Below are positions 27,637 through 36,040 of a DNA stretch of 64,000 nucleotides, in pieces; position 1 is the first letter of the stretch, and every line of letters starts with the position of its first letter. A program made the translations under genes and the position numbers. The notes beneath the pieces are model-generated. The model ran no database searches. It was not told where the DNA came from and was given only the letters and a program-made list of their open reading frames with translations. Source of the stretch: Microbacterium sp. AZCO (lineage in GTDB: Bacteria > Actinomycetota > Actinomycetes > Actinomycetales > Microbacteriaceae); assembly GCF_039614715.1 (NCBI RefSeq), contig NZ_CP154857.1, positions 1,674,001 through 1,738,000 on the forward strand. The letters are read 5' to 3'.

Positions 27637-28311
27637 TCAATACGTCGCCCGGCCGCCGCTGATGTCATACACCGCACCGGTCGAGAACGACACCTTGTCC
27701 GATGCCAGCCACGCCACCAGCTCCGCCACCTCCCGAGCCTCACCCACCCGCTTCATCGGGATGAGGGACGTGATGTGAGCGAGCACCTCCGGTGCCGTCG
27801 AGTCGTTCATCGGGGTGGCGATCACGGCCGGGGCGATCGCATTCACGATGACACCTGTCGTCGCCAGCTCCTTACCCGCCGACTTCGTGAGTGCGATGAC
27901 GGCGGCCTTCGTCGCGGAGTACACGCTGAGGTTCGGGTTGCCGTCCTTGCCCGCCATGCTCGCGAAGTTGACAACGCGTCCCCATCCGCGTTCGACCATC
28001 CCCGGCACGAACGCCTGCATCATCGCGACGGTGCCGAGCACGTTGACCTCGAACGTGCGACGCCAGGCGTCGGGCTCCGTGTCGAGCAACGGCATGTTGG
28101 GACCGACGATTCCGGCCGAATTGATGACGATGTCGATGTCGCCCACGCGCTCGGCAAGCGCGGCCACGGCCGCGGCATCCGTGATGTCGACGACCTCATC
28201 GCCGCCTTCTGCGCGGTCGACGGTGACCACCTCGACCCCATCTGCACGAAGTCGTTCAGCCGTTGCCGCCCCGAGGCCGCTGGCCCCGCCGGTCACGATC
28301 GCTCGTCGCAT
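27637..28311 (-). CDS. SDR dehydrogenase (L-rhamnose/L-fucose 1-dehydrogenase candidate)
   Basis: A 224-aa short-chain dehydrogenase with cofactor motif TGGASGLG, NSAGIVG, and catalytic Ser-Tyr-Lys (FASMAGK, YSATK). ATG 28311 follows AGAAGGAGC; longer starts lack this. It starts the oxidative sugar operon. Members of this family oxidise the anomeric carbon of L-fucose, L-rhamnose or related sugars with NAD(P) to the lactone, which the SMP-30 enzyme would open. An alternative role as a 2-keto-3-deoxy-acid 4-dehydrogenase is possible; then the Zn-dehydrogenase would do the first step. Confidence 0.88.
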   Translation of the reverse strand: MRRAIVTGGASGLGAATAERLRADGVEVVTVDRAEGGDEVVDITDAAAVAALAERVGDIDIVINSAGIVGPNMPLLDTEPDAWRRTFEVNVLGTVAMMQAFVPGMVERGWGRVVNFASMAGKDGNPNLSVYSATKAAVIALTKSAGKELATTGVIVNAIAPAVIATPMNDSTAPEVLAHITSLIPMKRVGEAREVAELVAWLASDKVSFSTGAVYDISGGRATY

Positions 28312-28349
28312 GATGTTGCTCCTTCTGATGTCGGTGGCGCCTCGGCGGA

Positions 28350-29987
28350 TCACTCCGGGGAGGATGCCACAGGCAGGCGCAGCGTCGACGCGGCGCCCGC
28401 ATGCTCCACGGTATGGCGGTTGGTATGAAGCGTCTCGGCGGCGAGCGGATTCTCGCCCGTGCCCGGGTTTCGGCTGTACTGCGGGAAAGAGCCTCCCGCG
28501 ACGATCAGACGTATGCGGTGCCCCGCGGCGAACCGGTGCGCGGTGTCGTTGAGCACGAGTTCGACCGACGTGCCGACCGCCCCCACGCGGAGGAAGGTCT
28601 CGCAGACCGCGGTCGAGCGCCCCTTCGCATCGACATCGCTCACGCGCACGAACAGGTCGGCATCTCCACGTTCGCTGCGGTGGCCCAGCGTGAGCACGGG
28701 CGCGCCGAACACGGTGAGGTCATCATCGAGCGGATCGGTATCGTAGACGAGAAGGTCCGAGCGCTCCGCGTACGCCGAGTCGTCGAGATACCCGCCCTTT
28801 GCGATGATGTTGCCGCCGATCGTCGGAGTGGGATCCCGCGGGTCATAGATGAAGCTCGCGGATGCGGCATCCGTCGCCGGCACCGCTGAGTCGAGGCGAC
28901 CACCCGGATGCAGATGCAAGCCGACGGGGCGTGTGCTGGCCGGGGGCCATTCCGCGAGCTCGAGCCACGTCCTACGGTCGCTCATCTGCGCCCGCACGGC
29001 AGACGTGCGCGCGAGTGGTGCACCGGCGAGATGGGTATCGAGCCACTGCACGCTTTCGCGCACGATCGTGGTGCCGCCGCGCAGGAGGATATCGGCGTGC
29101 ACCCACGCACCCGCCGTCAGCGCGACATCGACACCGCGCTCGCGAAGACGCCGATACTGCTCGAGTGTCTGCGGCAGGAAGATGTCCTGCCAACCGGCGA
29201 CGAGAAGCGTCGGGGTGGTCGAGTTCTCGAGGGCGCGTTCGAACTGCATCGGAGCCCAGTACGGGTCGGTCAGATCATGCCGGGACATCCGGTCGTTCAT
29301 CCACGCGCGCCTGCCCGTGAAGAACGCCTTCGCTGCGGTGAGCGAGGGAACGGCATCGATGACCGCCTTCGCGCCCTCATCGAATGCGCGCTGCACCTTC
29401 ATGCTGCGCAATGGGTTCCGGCTCTCAGGCGGCCCGCCGACGCCACCGCTCCAGCCGATGAGGTCGGTGCGGAACGAGCCGGTCCCCCACGTGTGCCGGC
29501 TGAAGTCGTGCGGTCCCATGACCACGACAGAGGCAGCGATGTCGGCGGGAGGGTCTGCGAGGAGCGCCCACTGCGTGAAGCCGAGGTACGAGCCGCCGAC
29601 GGTGGCGAGGCGACCCGGATACCACGACTGGTCGCGAAGCCACGCGACGATGTCGTGACTGTCGTTCGCATCGGTGCGCATCGGGTCGAGTTCGCCCCCG
29701 GAGTCGGCAGTTCCGCGCGTCGAGGCGAAGACGACTGTGTAGCCCTGGCCGGCGAGCGCCCAGGCGAGACCGAGGGTGTAGATGAAGCCGCGCCCGTACG
29801 GCCCCACCGCCAGTAGTACGCCCTTCGATGGCACGGTCGGCTCGTAGACATCGGCGCCGAGGGTCACTCCGTCCCGCATCGGAATGCGTAGGGGCCGCAC
29901 GCGCCATGCGGTGGGCTTGGGCAGCCGCGCCCGGCGTGCGTGCCACCGGGTCCACAGCGGCAGGACCGGCTTCCCAGCGTCGGTCAT
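28350..29987 (-). CDS. CocE/NonD-type alpha/beta hydrolase (X-Pro dipeptidyl-peptidase S15 fold)
   Basis: A 545-aa hydrolase. The S15 catalytic domain has PMRDGVTLGADVY, RGTADSGGEL and nucleophile GGSYLGFTQW (Ser near residue 133). The inserted helical cap lies at about residues 170-270 and the C-terminal jelly-roll domain includes DPRDPTPTIGG and RHTVEHAG. The family cleaves esters, amides or glutaryl/cocaine-like bonds. Its ATG overlaps the stop of the upstream esterase (ATGA) and it precedes the SDR gene by 38 bp, so it is part of the operator-3 operon. It may remove an acyl group from the glycoside or aglycone. Confidence 0.88.
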   Translation of the reverse strand: MTDAGKPVLPLWTRWHARRARLPKPTAWRVRPLRIPMRDGVTLGADVYEPTVPSKGVLLAVGPYGRGFIYTLGLAWALAGQGYTVVFASTRGTADSGGELDPMRTDANDSHDIVAWLRDQSWYPGRLATVGGSYLGFTQWALLADPPADIAASVVVMGPHDFSRHTWGTGSFRTDLIGWSGGVGGPPESRNPLRSMKVQRAFDEGAKAVIDAVPSLTAAKAFFTGRRAWMNDRMSRHDLTDPYWAPMQFERALENSTTPTLLVAGWQDIFLPQTLEQYRRLRERGVDVALTAGAWVHADILLRGGTTIVRESVQWLDTHLAGAPLARTSAVRAQMSDRRTWLELAEWPPASTRPVGLHLHPGGRLDSAVPATDAASASFIYDPRDPTPTIGGNIIAKGGYLDDSAYAERSDLLVYDTDPLDDDLTVFGAPVLTLGHRSERGDADLFVRVSDVDAKGRSTAVCETFLRVGAVGTSVELVLNDTAHRFAAGHRIRLIVAGGSFPQYSRNPGTGENPLAAETLHTNRHTVEHAGAASTLRLPVASSPE

Positions 29988-30949
29988 GCGGGGGATGCCT
30001 CGCCTCCGGCGCTGATCCAGTCGGCCATGACCCGCACCGAGTGTAGGAAGGGCGCTCCTCCGCCCCGGCCGAGGTGCCCGTGGTATACGCCGGGCTCGAT
30101 GATCTCGGTGACGTGTACGGCTGCCGCACGGAGCTGCCCGGCGAAGGCTTCCGCCGATGCACGCATGCCGTCGTACTCACTGTTGAGGATCAGGGTGCGC
30201 GGGAAGCCGGAGAGATCGTCGGACACGCCGGGCATCGCGTACGGCACGGCCTCTGCGGCCGGCATCCCCAGGTAGTTCTCGACGACCGTCTCCACGAGGT
30301 CGATCGACGGCTGCAGCATCGGTGAGAGACGGGCCACCTTGGGTGCAAGCTCAGCGCTGGGCTGGGGCAGCACCGGATGCAGAATCGGATACAGCAGGAG
30401 CGCCGACGCCGCCCGGAGCTCGCCGCGGTCTCGCAGCGCGAGCGCGGCACCGGCGGCGAGGTTTCCACCTGCGCTGGCTCCGCCGAGGCTGATCCGGGTG
30501 CGATCCGCGCCGAGCACGTCGGCGTTCTCGACCGCCCAGTCGAATGCGGCGACGACATCGTCGTGCAATGCCGGGAAGTGGATGCCGAGGGCCAGCCGGT
30601 AGTCGACCGAGACGACGACCGCATCGGCGCGCTTGCTGATCTCTCGGGCAACGGCGTCAGCCTCGTGCATGTCGAGGTCGCCGGAGAAGAACGACCCGCC
30701 GTGGCACCACACCAGCAGCGGGCGACCGGTCGCCTGCACGGACGGGCGGTAGACGCGGATGCCGAACTCACCGCCTTCGACGGGGATCGTATGGTCGCTC
30801 GTGGATGCCTCAGGTGCGATGTACTCGGCTTCGCCTTCTCGCGGTGCGAGCAGGCTCATGATGAGCTCGGCATCCCCTCCCTCGAGGGGGTTGGTCGACT
30901 CCCATGCGGCCGCGCCGGCCTGGACTCGTTCGAAGTAGATGTCTGCCAT
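29984..30949 (-). CDS. alpha/beta hydrolase, HSL-type esterase
   Basis: A 321-aa esterase. The oxyanion motif HGGSFFSGD is near residue 85 and the nucleophile elbow GGASAGG near residue 155; C-terminal Asp and His are in NSEYDGMR and YHGHLG. It is a paralog of the truncated hydrolase at 1-792. It is the first gene of a leftward operon (esterase-CocE hydrolase-SDR and the sugar-acid pathway) and has operator site 3 just upstream. It likely deacylates sugars or glycosides in the cytoplasm. Confidence 0.92.
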   Translation of the reverse strand: MADIYFERVQAGAAAWESTNPLEGGDAELIMSLLAPREGEAEYIAPEASTSDHTIPVEGGEFGIRVYRPSVQATGRPLLVWCHGGSFFSGDLDMHEADAVAREISKRADAVVVSVDYRLALGIHFPALHDDVVAAFDWAVENADVLGADRTRISLGGASAGGNLAAGAALALRDRGELRAASALLLYPILHPVLPQPSAELAPKVARLSPMLQPSIDLVETVVENYLGMPAAEAVPYAMPGVSDDLSGFPRTLILNSEYDGMRASAEAFAGQLRAAAVHVTEIIEPGVYHGHLGRGGGAPFLHSVRVMADWISAGGEASPA

Positions 30950-30977
30950 GACGTCCTTTCCTTGACCATCCTACCCG

Positions 30978-31001
30978 AAACACACCCAACTGTGTGGTTT
31001 T
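30978..31001. promoter_or_regulatory. palindromic operator, site 3 of 4
   Basis: AAACACACCCAA followed by CTGTGTGGTTTT, centred 40 bp upstream of the esterase start. The right half is the best match in the window to the reverse complement of the consensus left half. It presumably controls the large esterase/oxidative-pathway operon. Confidence 0.68.
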
Positions 31002-31052
31002 CACAGATGTCATTCACTCCAGATGAAGCCTCAAGCGACCTGCGTGCAGGTC

Positions 31053-32249
31053 TCACGCACCATGAGCGCGGAAGTGCGTCAGGTAGAGACGCAGCATGGT
31101 CTGGTTCGGCAGTCCGTGGAAGCGCGCGGAGATGAGGTGGTCGCCCCACCGCCGATAGTGGACGGTGATCTCCACACCCGCTCGCCGAGCCTCGTCTTCG
31201 AACTGGCGCACACCGCCGGCCGGAACCAGGTGATCCCCCGAACATGCGGTCAGCAGCGTCGGTGGCGCATCCGCCGTCAGATACGAGTTCACCCTGACCG
31301 CTTCGAGCCGCTCCGGATACTGGTCGGCGGGGCCGCCGATGTACGTGGCAACCATGCCGCGCGTCACCTTGCCCCACACTGCGTCTCGATTCTCGTACAC
31401 CCACCGCGGGTCGACAGCCGGCACTTCGCCCGCGACGGCGCGGACGCGGGGAACCCGGCGACCATCCGCGGATGTCAGGCGCCCCGCAGCTGCCGCGTAT
31501 GTCGCGCCCAGCGCGAGGTTCGCCCCGGCCGAGCCACCCCAGGCGACGATTCGGTCGGGATCGCCGCCCCACGCCACTGCCCGATCCGCCGCCCATGCCA
31601 GAGCCGTCGCGATCTGCGGCATCGCTATGTCCCAGGTGGGCTGCTCGGCGGTGGCGAGCGTGTACTCGGGTGAGACGACGATGTACCCCTGGTCGGCGAA
31701 CCAGCGAAGGTCCGCTGAGGCCTCATCCGTTGAGCCCTGGATCCATCCGCCCCCGTGCACGAACACCATGATGGGCGAGCCCGCGGGCGAAGGCGCCGTC
31801 GGGAGATAGACGTCCACCCGAAGGGGACGTCCGTCAGGCGCCTCCGCATAGCTCTCCGTCAGATCAGGGCGAGCCGTCGGGCTGGGCGTGATCGAGAACA
31901 CGGCTGGGCGCACGTGCGCCCCCGCGCGACGCGCGGAGCGCACCTGATCGGACAGGATCATCGCGGCCATCACCGTGGCTGCGGCGCCGGTCATCGTGAG
32001 GGCGCTGCCGACCCTCTTGCTGCCCAGCCTCGTCGCGACAGCCGCGAGCCCGGTGCCGACAGTACTCACCAGCAAACCCGGACCGATGTAGGTCGGCCAC
32101 CCCATCGACCCGAGGGTGCCGAGACGCGGAATGCGCGGAAGGACGGATCCGACCCCGAGGACTGCTGCGAGCGCGACGATCGGGGCCGAGATCACCAGCA
32201 ATGCCGCGCGAACCAGCGGGATCCACGGGCGAAGAAGACGTGCTTTCAT
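31053..32249 (-). CDS. membrane-anchored alpha/beta hydrolase (lipase/esterase)
   Basis: A 398-aa protein whose first about 110 residues contain three hydrophobic segments, followed by an esterase domain. It has HGGGWIQGS (near residue 165), nucleophile GGSAGANLALG (near residue 240), and Asp/His in SGDHLVP and WGDHLIS. ATG 32249 follows GAGGAGG. The architecture is like actinobacterial membrane-bound acetyl-esterases that act at the cell surface. It is divergent from the GPH transporter gene with operator site 4 between them, which points to deacetylation linked to uptake. Confidence 0.87.
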   Translation of the reverse strand: MKARLLRPWIPLVRAALLVISAPIVALAAVLGVGSVLPRIPRLGTLGSMGWPTYIGPGLLVSTVGTGLAAVATRLGSKRVGSALTMTGAAATVMAAMILSDQVRSARRAGAHVRPAVFSITPSPTARPDLTESYAEAPDGRPLRVDVYLPTAPSPAGSPIMVFVHGGGWIQGSTDEASADLRWFADQGYIVVSPEYTLATAEQPTWDIAMPQIATALAWAADRAVAWGGDPDRIVAWGGSAGANLALGATYAAAAGRLTSADGRRVPRVRAVAGEVPAVDPRWVYENRDAVWGKVTRGMVATYIGGPADQYPERLEAVRVNSYLTADAPPTLLTACSGDHLVPAGGVRQFEDEARRAGVEITVHYRRWGDHLISARFHGLPNQTMLRLYLTHFRAHGA

Positions 32250-32260
32250 GTCCCTCCTCA

Positions 32261-32284
32261 AAAACCACTCACTTGGGCGCTTTT
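32261..32284. promoter_or_regulatory. palindromic operator, site 4 of 4
   Basis: AAAACCACTCAC followed by TTGGGCGCTTTT, between the divergent membrane esterase (start 32249) and GPH transporter (start 32350). The site abuts the esterase ribosome-binding region, consistent with repression by occlusion. Confidence 0.65.
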
Positions 32285-32349
32285 CATGCTAGCCTGCCTC
32301 GATGACGCATCTTGGCGTCAGCACGGAATCACGAGGAAGTGAGCCTCTC

Positions 32350-33861
32350 ATGTCGACTGAACTCGACGCCCCAGAAACGACTTCTGAGAAGAAGAAGCGT
32401 CGCGGCATGGTTCCGATGGGCGAGCGTCTCGCCTACATCATCGGTTCCGGTTCGCACTTCACCGCACACTTCTTCATCTCGGCGTTCCTCGCCACGTACC
32501 TGCTGATGATCGGCATCCCGCCGGCGATCTCTGCAGCCGTGGTGCTCGTGCTGCGCGTGTGGGATGCGGCGAACGATCTCCTCTTCGGCTACCTCGTCGA
32601 CCGCGTGCGCCTCAACGGAGGCAAGAATCCGGTGCTCCGCTGGCTGTTCCGCGGGCGCTACCTGCCCTGGTACCGCATCGCGGCGTTCATCCTGCCGATC
32701 GCGATGATCACGACCTTCACAGTCAACACCGATGCGCCGATCTGGCTCCGCATCGTCCAGTACGCGATCGGCTACATGCTGTACGACTTCGCCTACACGC
32801 TGTCGTCCACGCCCTATGGCGCGATGCTGAACACCCTCACCAGCGACAACAACGAGCGCACCACGCTCCAGTCGTACAGCGCGCTGGGGCAGATCGTCAG
32901 CAATCTGCCCGTCCTCATCCTCGGGACCCTGCTGATCGCGGGCAGCTGGGGCTACGCCGGCTCCGCCATCCTGTTCGCCTTCTGGGGTGTGCTCCTCGCG
33001 ATTCCCGCGATGTTCGCCCTGAAGGAACGCAACATCGCCATCACAGAACCCGAGCCCGACGAGGCCGAAGCCGAGGCGGAGCACGGCTTCCGTCAGATGC
33101 TGCGGTTTCTGCGCTCGACGCCCGAACTCCTCTTCCTCGTTCTCGCCATCCTGGTGCTGGGACTGACTGCAACGGGCGGCGCGTACTCGCTGTTCATCGG
33201 GTTCTACATCTTCGACAACGCCGCGCTCGCATCGCTCATCGGTCTCATCGCGATCGTGCCGACCCTGCTGCTGATTCCGCTGCTCCCGCCGCTGTTCAAG
33301 CGCGTCGACAAAGTCGTCGCGATTCGCGTCGCGGGGATCGTCGGCGTCGCCGCAGGCATCGGGCTGTACAGCATGGGCGTCGAAGGTGCTCCCGCGAATC
33401 TCGGTCTGTTCATCGCACTCGAGGCCGTGAAGGGAACCTGCCTCATCCTCATCCTGCTCGCGACGCAGATGCTGCTCCCTGACATCGCTGAAACCGGGCG
33501 TTTCCGCACGGGAACCGATCACACCGCGATGGTGTGGGCGTCGTACGGCTTCGCGAACAAGTTCGGTACGAGCGTTGTCTCCTCTCTTTCACTGCTGATC
33601 CTCGCCGCGTACGGCTTCGTCAGCGTCGAGGCGGGCAGCTTCGAAGAGCTGGCCGAGATGAAGGCCGACGGCGTCGCCCTCCAGACCGACGCGGCGATCC
33701 AGGGCCTGTGGGACGTCAGCCACCTTTACCCCACGATCGGCCTGGCCATCACCTGCATCTTCTTCTTCTTCGTGAAGATCCGCCGTCGCGACATCGCCAC
33801 GATGGCCGCCGCGAACTCGGGCGAGATCACGATCGAGGACGCGCAGGCACGCCTCGGCTGA
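32350..33861 (+). CDS. GPH-family sugar:cation symporter (MFS)
   Basis: A 503-aa protein with about 12 TM segments. The GPH-type motif region is WDAANDLLFGYLVDRV (near residue 70) and the family-typical STPYGAMLNTL-S-NNERT is near residue 155, with a central acidic loop (EPDEAEAEAEHG). ATG 32350 is preferred because GAGGAAG lies about 11 bases upstream. GPH symporters import glycosides such as melibiose, glucuronides or xylosides with Na+ or H+. The adjacent operator and the divergent esterase tie it to this cluster, giving the organism a second uptake route besides the ABC importer. Confidence 0.9.
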   Translation: MSTELDAPETTSEKKKRRGMVPMGERLAYIIGSGSHFTAHFFISAFLATYLLMIGIPPAISAAVVLVLRVWDAANDLLFGYLVDRVRLNGGKNPVLRWLFRGRYLPWYRIAAFILPIAMITTFTVNTDAPIWLRIVQYAIGYMLYDFAYTLSSTPYGAMLNTLTSDNNERTTLQSYSALGQIVSNLPVLILGTLLIAGSWGYAGSAILFAFWGVLLAIPAMFALKERNIAITEPEPDEAEAEAEHGFRQMLRFLRSTPELLFLVLAILVLGLTATGGAYSLFIGFYIFDNAALASLIGLIAIVPTLLLIPLLPPLFKRVDKVVAIRVAGIVGVAAGIGLYSMGVEGAPANLGLFIALEAVKGTCLILILLATQMLLPDIAETGRFRTGTDHTAMVWASYGFANKFGTSVVSSLSLLILAAYGFVSVEAGSFEELAEMKADGVALQTDAAIQGLWDVSHLYPTIGLAITCIFFFFVKIRRRDIATMAAANSGEITIEDAQARLG

Positions 33862-34000
33862 GAAGCCGCGTCTGAGAGCAAGTCCGGCTGCCGTGGGGTT
33901 GGTCCACGGCGACGGATGCTCGCGATCGGCCGCGATCTCTTTCTTGCACGGTCTCCACTCGACGAGGGCGCGTTCCACGGCCAGGTTCATCGAGCGACAG

Positions 34001-34009
34001 TTATCCACA
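34001..34009 (+). other. single DnaA-box-like 9-mer in 220-bp intergenic stretch
   Basis: TTATCCACA stands alone in the 33862-34081 interval between the symporter and the integrase. Nothing else is recognisable there. A single box is not evidence for an origin. Confidence 0.3.
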
Positions 34010-34081
34010 AGACGCGCTGGCGGTCCGGCGACAATGACGCGAGTGTCGCCGGTCGGAGCTACCCTGACGCCGAGGTGACCC

Positions 34082-35248
34082 ATGGGAAGCATCGAGGCGT
34101 ACGAGATCGCGTCCGGCAGGCGCTACCGGGCGCGCTGGCGCGATGACAAGCAGAAGCAGGTCGAGAAGAAGGGCTTCCGCACCAAGAAGGCGGCCGAGCT
34201 CTACCTTGCAAACACCGAGGTTTCTCGATCGACCGGTTCGTACATCGATCCGGGCGAGGCGCGCGTCACTGTGGGTCCTCTGGGCGTCGAGTGGCTGCGC
34301 AACAAGGAGCATGCGCTCAAGCCCTCGTCGTTCAGCTCGCTGAACACCGCCTGGCGGGTCTACGTCCTTCCCCGCTGGGGTGACGTCCGCATCGGCGATA
34401 TCCGAGCCTCCCACGTCGAAGAGTGGATTCGTGAGCTGTCCGAGGGCACCGCGAAGACGAACCGGACGAAGAGCGAGAAGGCTGGCGCGAGCCCACGGTC
34501 GGCGAGCGTCGTCTACCGCGCGCTGGGCGTGCTCGCGGGGATTCTTGACACGGCGGTGCGCGACGGACGCATCTCCCGCAATGTTGCCCGCGGCGCTCAG
34601 AACCTCCCTCCGAAGCAGTCGCAGAAGCCACGTCGCTACCTGACGCATGCAGAGGTGGTCCGACTCGCGGAGGCAACCAACAACGACACGCACAAGACGC
34701 TGATCCTCGTGCTGTCGTACTGCGGTCTGCGTTGGAGCGAGGCGATCGGGATGCACGTGAGCGACATCATCTTCCCGAGGCATCGGATCCAGGTGCAACG
34801 GGCCGCCGTGGAGGTCGAGGGCAAGATCGTGCTCGGCACGCCGAAGAATTGGGAGCGGCGCCTTGTGCCCTTCCCCGCGTTTCTCGAGGACCCACTCAAG
34901 AAGCTATGTCGCGGAAAGCGCGCCGACGATCTCGTCTTCACCGACCTGCAGGGCAAGCACCTTCGCCGAGCGAAGACGCAGAATGGCGTGAACTCCTGGT
35001 TCACTCTGGCGCTCGACCTCGCTGACATCGAGCGGCTGACGCCGCACGACCTTCGTCACACGGCCGCGAGCCTCGCGATCTCGTCCGGCGCGAACGTCAA
35101 GGCCGTGCAGCGAATGCTGGGGCACAAGTCGGCCGCGATGACCCTCGACACGTACGCCGATCTGTTCGACGACGACCTCGCCGACGTGGCGGAGCGGATG
35201 AATCAAGGTGGACTCAACGCAAACGTCGCGCGGCTCTGGGAGACCTGA
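34082..35248 (+). CDS. tyrosine site-specific recombinase (phage-type integrase)
   Basis: A 388-aa integrase. It has an N-terminal AP2-like arm-binding region (ASGRRYRARWRDDKQKQ), a SAM-like core-binding domain (about 70-165) and a catalytic domain with Arg in SYCGLRWSEAIG, HxxR in PHDLRHTAAS and the tyrosine in MTLDTYADLF. All catalytic residues appear intact. It reads toward the tmRNA gene, 214 bp away; integration at the 3' end of ssrA is common for this family. No other phage genes adjoin it, so either it is a relic or it marks the right end of an island containing the sugar cluster to its left. Confidence 0.94.
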   Translation: MGSIEAYEIASGRRYRARWRDDKQKQVEKKGFRTKKAAELYLANTEVSRSTGSYIDPGEARVTVGPLGVEWLRNKEHALKPSSFSSLNTAWRVYVLPRWGDVRIGDIRASHVEEWIRELSEGTAKTNRTKSEKAGASPRSASVVYRALGVLAGILDTAVRDGRISRNVARGAQNLPPKQSQKPRRYLTHAEVVRLAEATNNDTHKTLILVLSYCGLRWSEAIGMHVSDIIFPRHRIQVQRAAVEVEGKIVLGTPKNWERRLVPFPAFLEDPLKKLCRGKRADDLVFTDLQGKHLRRAKTQNGVNSWFTLALDLADIERLTPHDLRHTAASLAISSGANVKAVQRMLGHKSAAMTLDTYADLFDDDLADVAERMNQGGLNANVARLWET

Positions 35249-35350
35249 CGGGCGTTTCGTCTCGCTGCGCTCGCTCAACGACCGACGGCGCCCGAACCTG
35301 CAACTAGCGACTCTTGGACACGCTTTTCGACCTATATACGCCAGACGTAT

Positions 35351-35372
35351 GTGGGCGATTTGTGGGCGATTT
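35351..35372 (+). repeat. tandem 11-bp direct repeat near integrase
   Basis: GTGGGCGATTT occurs twice in immediate tandem in the gap between the integrase and the tmRNA 3' end. Short direct repeats next to an integrase are often arm-type binding sites; that role is inferred from position only. Confidence 0.45.
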
Positions 35373-35407
35373 GAGAACCGGTGAATAGCTCATAACTGAA
35401 AAGAGGT

Positions 35408-35437
35408 CCAACTCCCGCGGAATTCCGCGGGAGTTGG
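35408..35437 (-). terminator. rho-independent terminator of the tmRNA gene
   Basis: A perfect 30-bp palindrome (half CCAACTCCCGCGGAA). Read on the minus strand it lies 25 bases after the tmRNA 3' end and is followed by ACCTCTTTT, a short T run. It could also stop integrase transcription from the other side, although no T run follows on that strand. Confidence 0.75.
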
Positions 35438-35461
35438 CCCTCATTCGTGACAACGGCTGAG

Positions 35462-35829
35462 TGGAGATGGGGGGAATCGAACCCCCGTCCATCGCTGAGT
35501 AACGGCGGATTCTCCGGGCGCAGTCTGTAGAGGCGTTCTACTCGGCCCCGACCTTTGTCACAGACACCTAAGTCGACGGGCCCAGCCTGAAAAGAGTCCC
35601 GCGTGACGCTCAGGCGTCGTCACGCAGCAAGATCCCTAGATGACGCCAATACCCGTGACGGGATCAGTCACGGATTGACGGCGTCGGGCTCGCTGCTCAG
35701 GCAGCGAGGGCGAACGCGGACTGCTTCTGTTCGGCAGTTATTGGTTTGCAGGGAGCGTTCACGAGATAACCCTGCATCCTCGGCCCGCTTCACGCAGATT
35801 CGCAGGCGATGTCGAAACCGATCATCCCC
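35462..35829 (-). ncRNA. ssrA: transfer-messenger RNA (tmRNA)
   Basis: On the minus strand the 5' end is GGGGATGATCGGTTTCGACA and the 3' end is a T-arm (GGTTCGATTCCCCCC) followed by CATCTCCA. The GGGGATG and CATCTCC ends can pair as the acceptor stem; CCA is not encoded. The internal tag reading frame ends KPITAEQKQSAFALAA and a TGA stop (35697-35699), the FALAA ending being typical of Actinobacteria. The exact resume codon was not fixed. tmRNA rescues stalled ribosomes with SmpB, which is encoded 1.5 kb away. The adjoining integrase suggests use of its 3' end as an attachment site. Confidence 0.95.
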
Positions 35830-36040
35830 GTGCCCTCGTGTCGAGGTGGTGCTTCGTCAGAAGCGGCCGCTGTCACGCTGTGGAGTTGTCATGTTCGGGA
35901 TGCTGCGCACCCGAGCACTCCAGAATACAACGGAACGCCGACACGACGCATTCCCGCACGACTCTTCCTCCTGTCAATCCCCCTGCTCCACCGCCGTCCG
36001 CGGTGGTGTGCTGAGCCACTCCCCTGAAGAGAGGTTCGAC

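Noticed and set aside
34001..34009. DnaA-box 9-mers (also at 63627-63635) as a chromosome origin
   Set aside because: Each is single and isolated, without clustering, an AT-rich region or dnaA/dnaN neighbours.
33862..34081. Second copy of the tmRNA 3' end as the far attachment site
   Set aside because: No match to the tmRNA 3' terminal sequence was found here or by eye elsewhere in the window.
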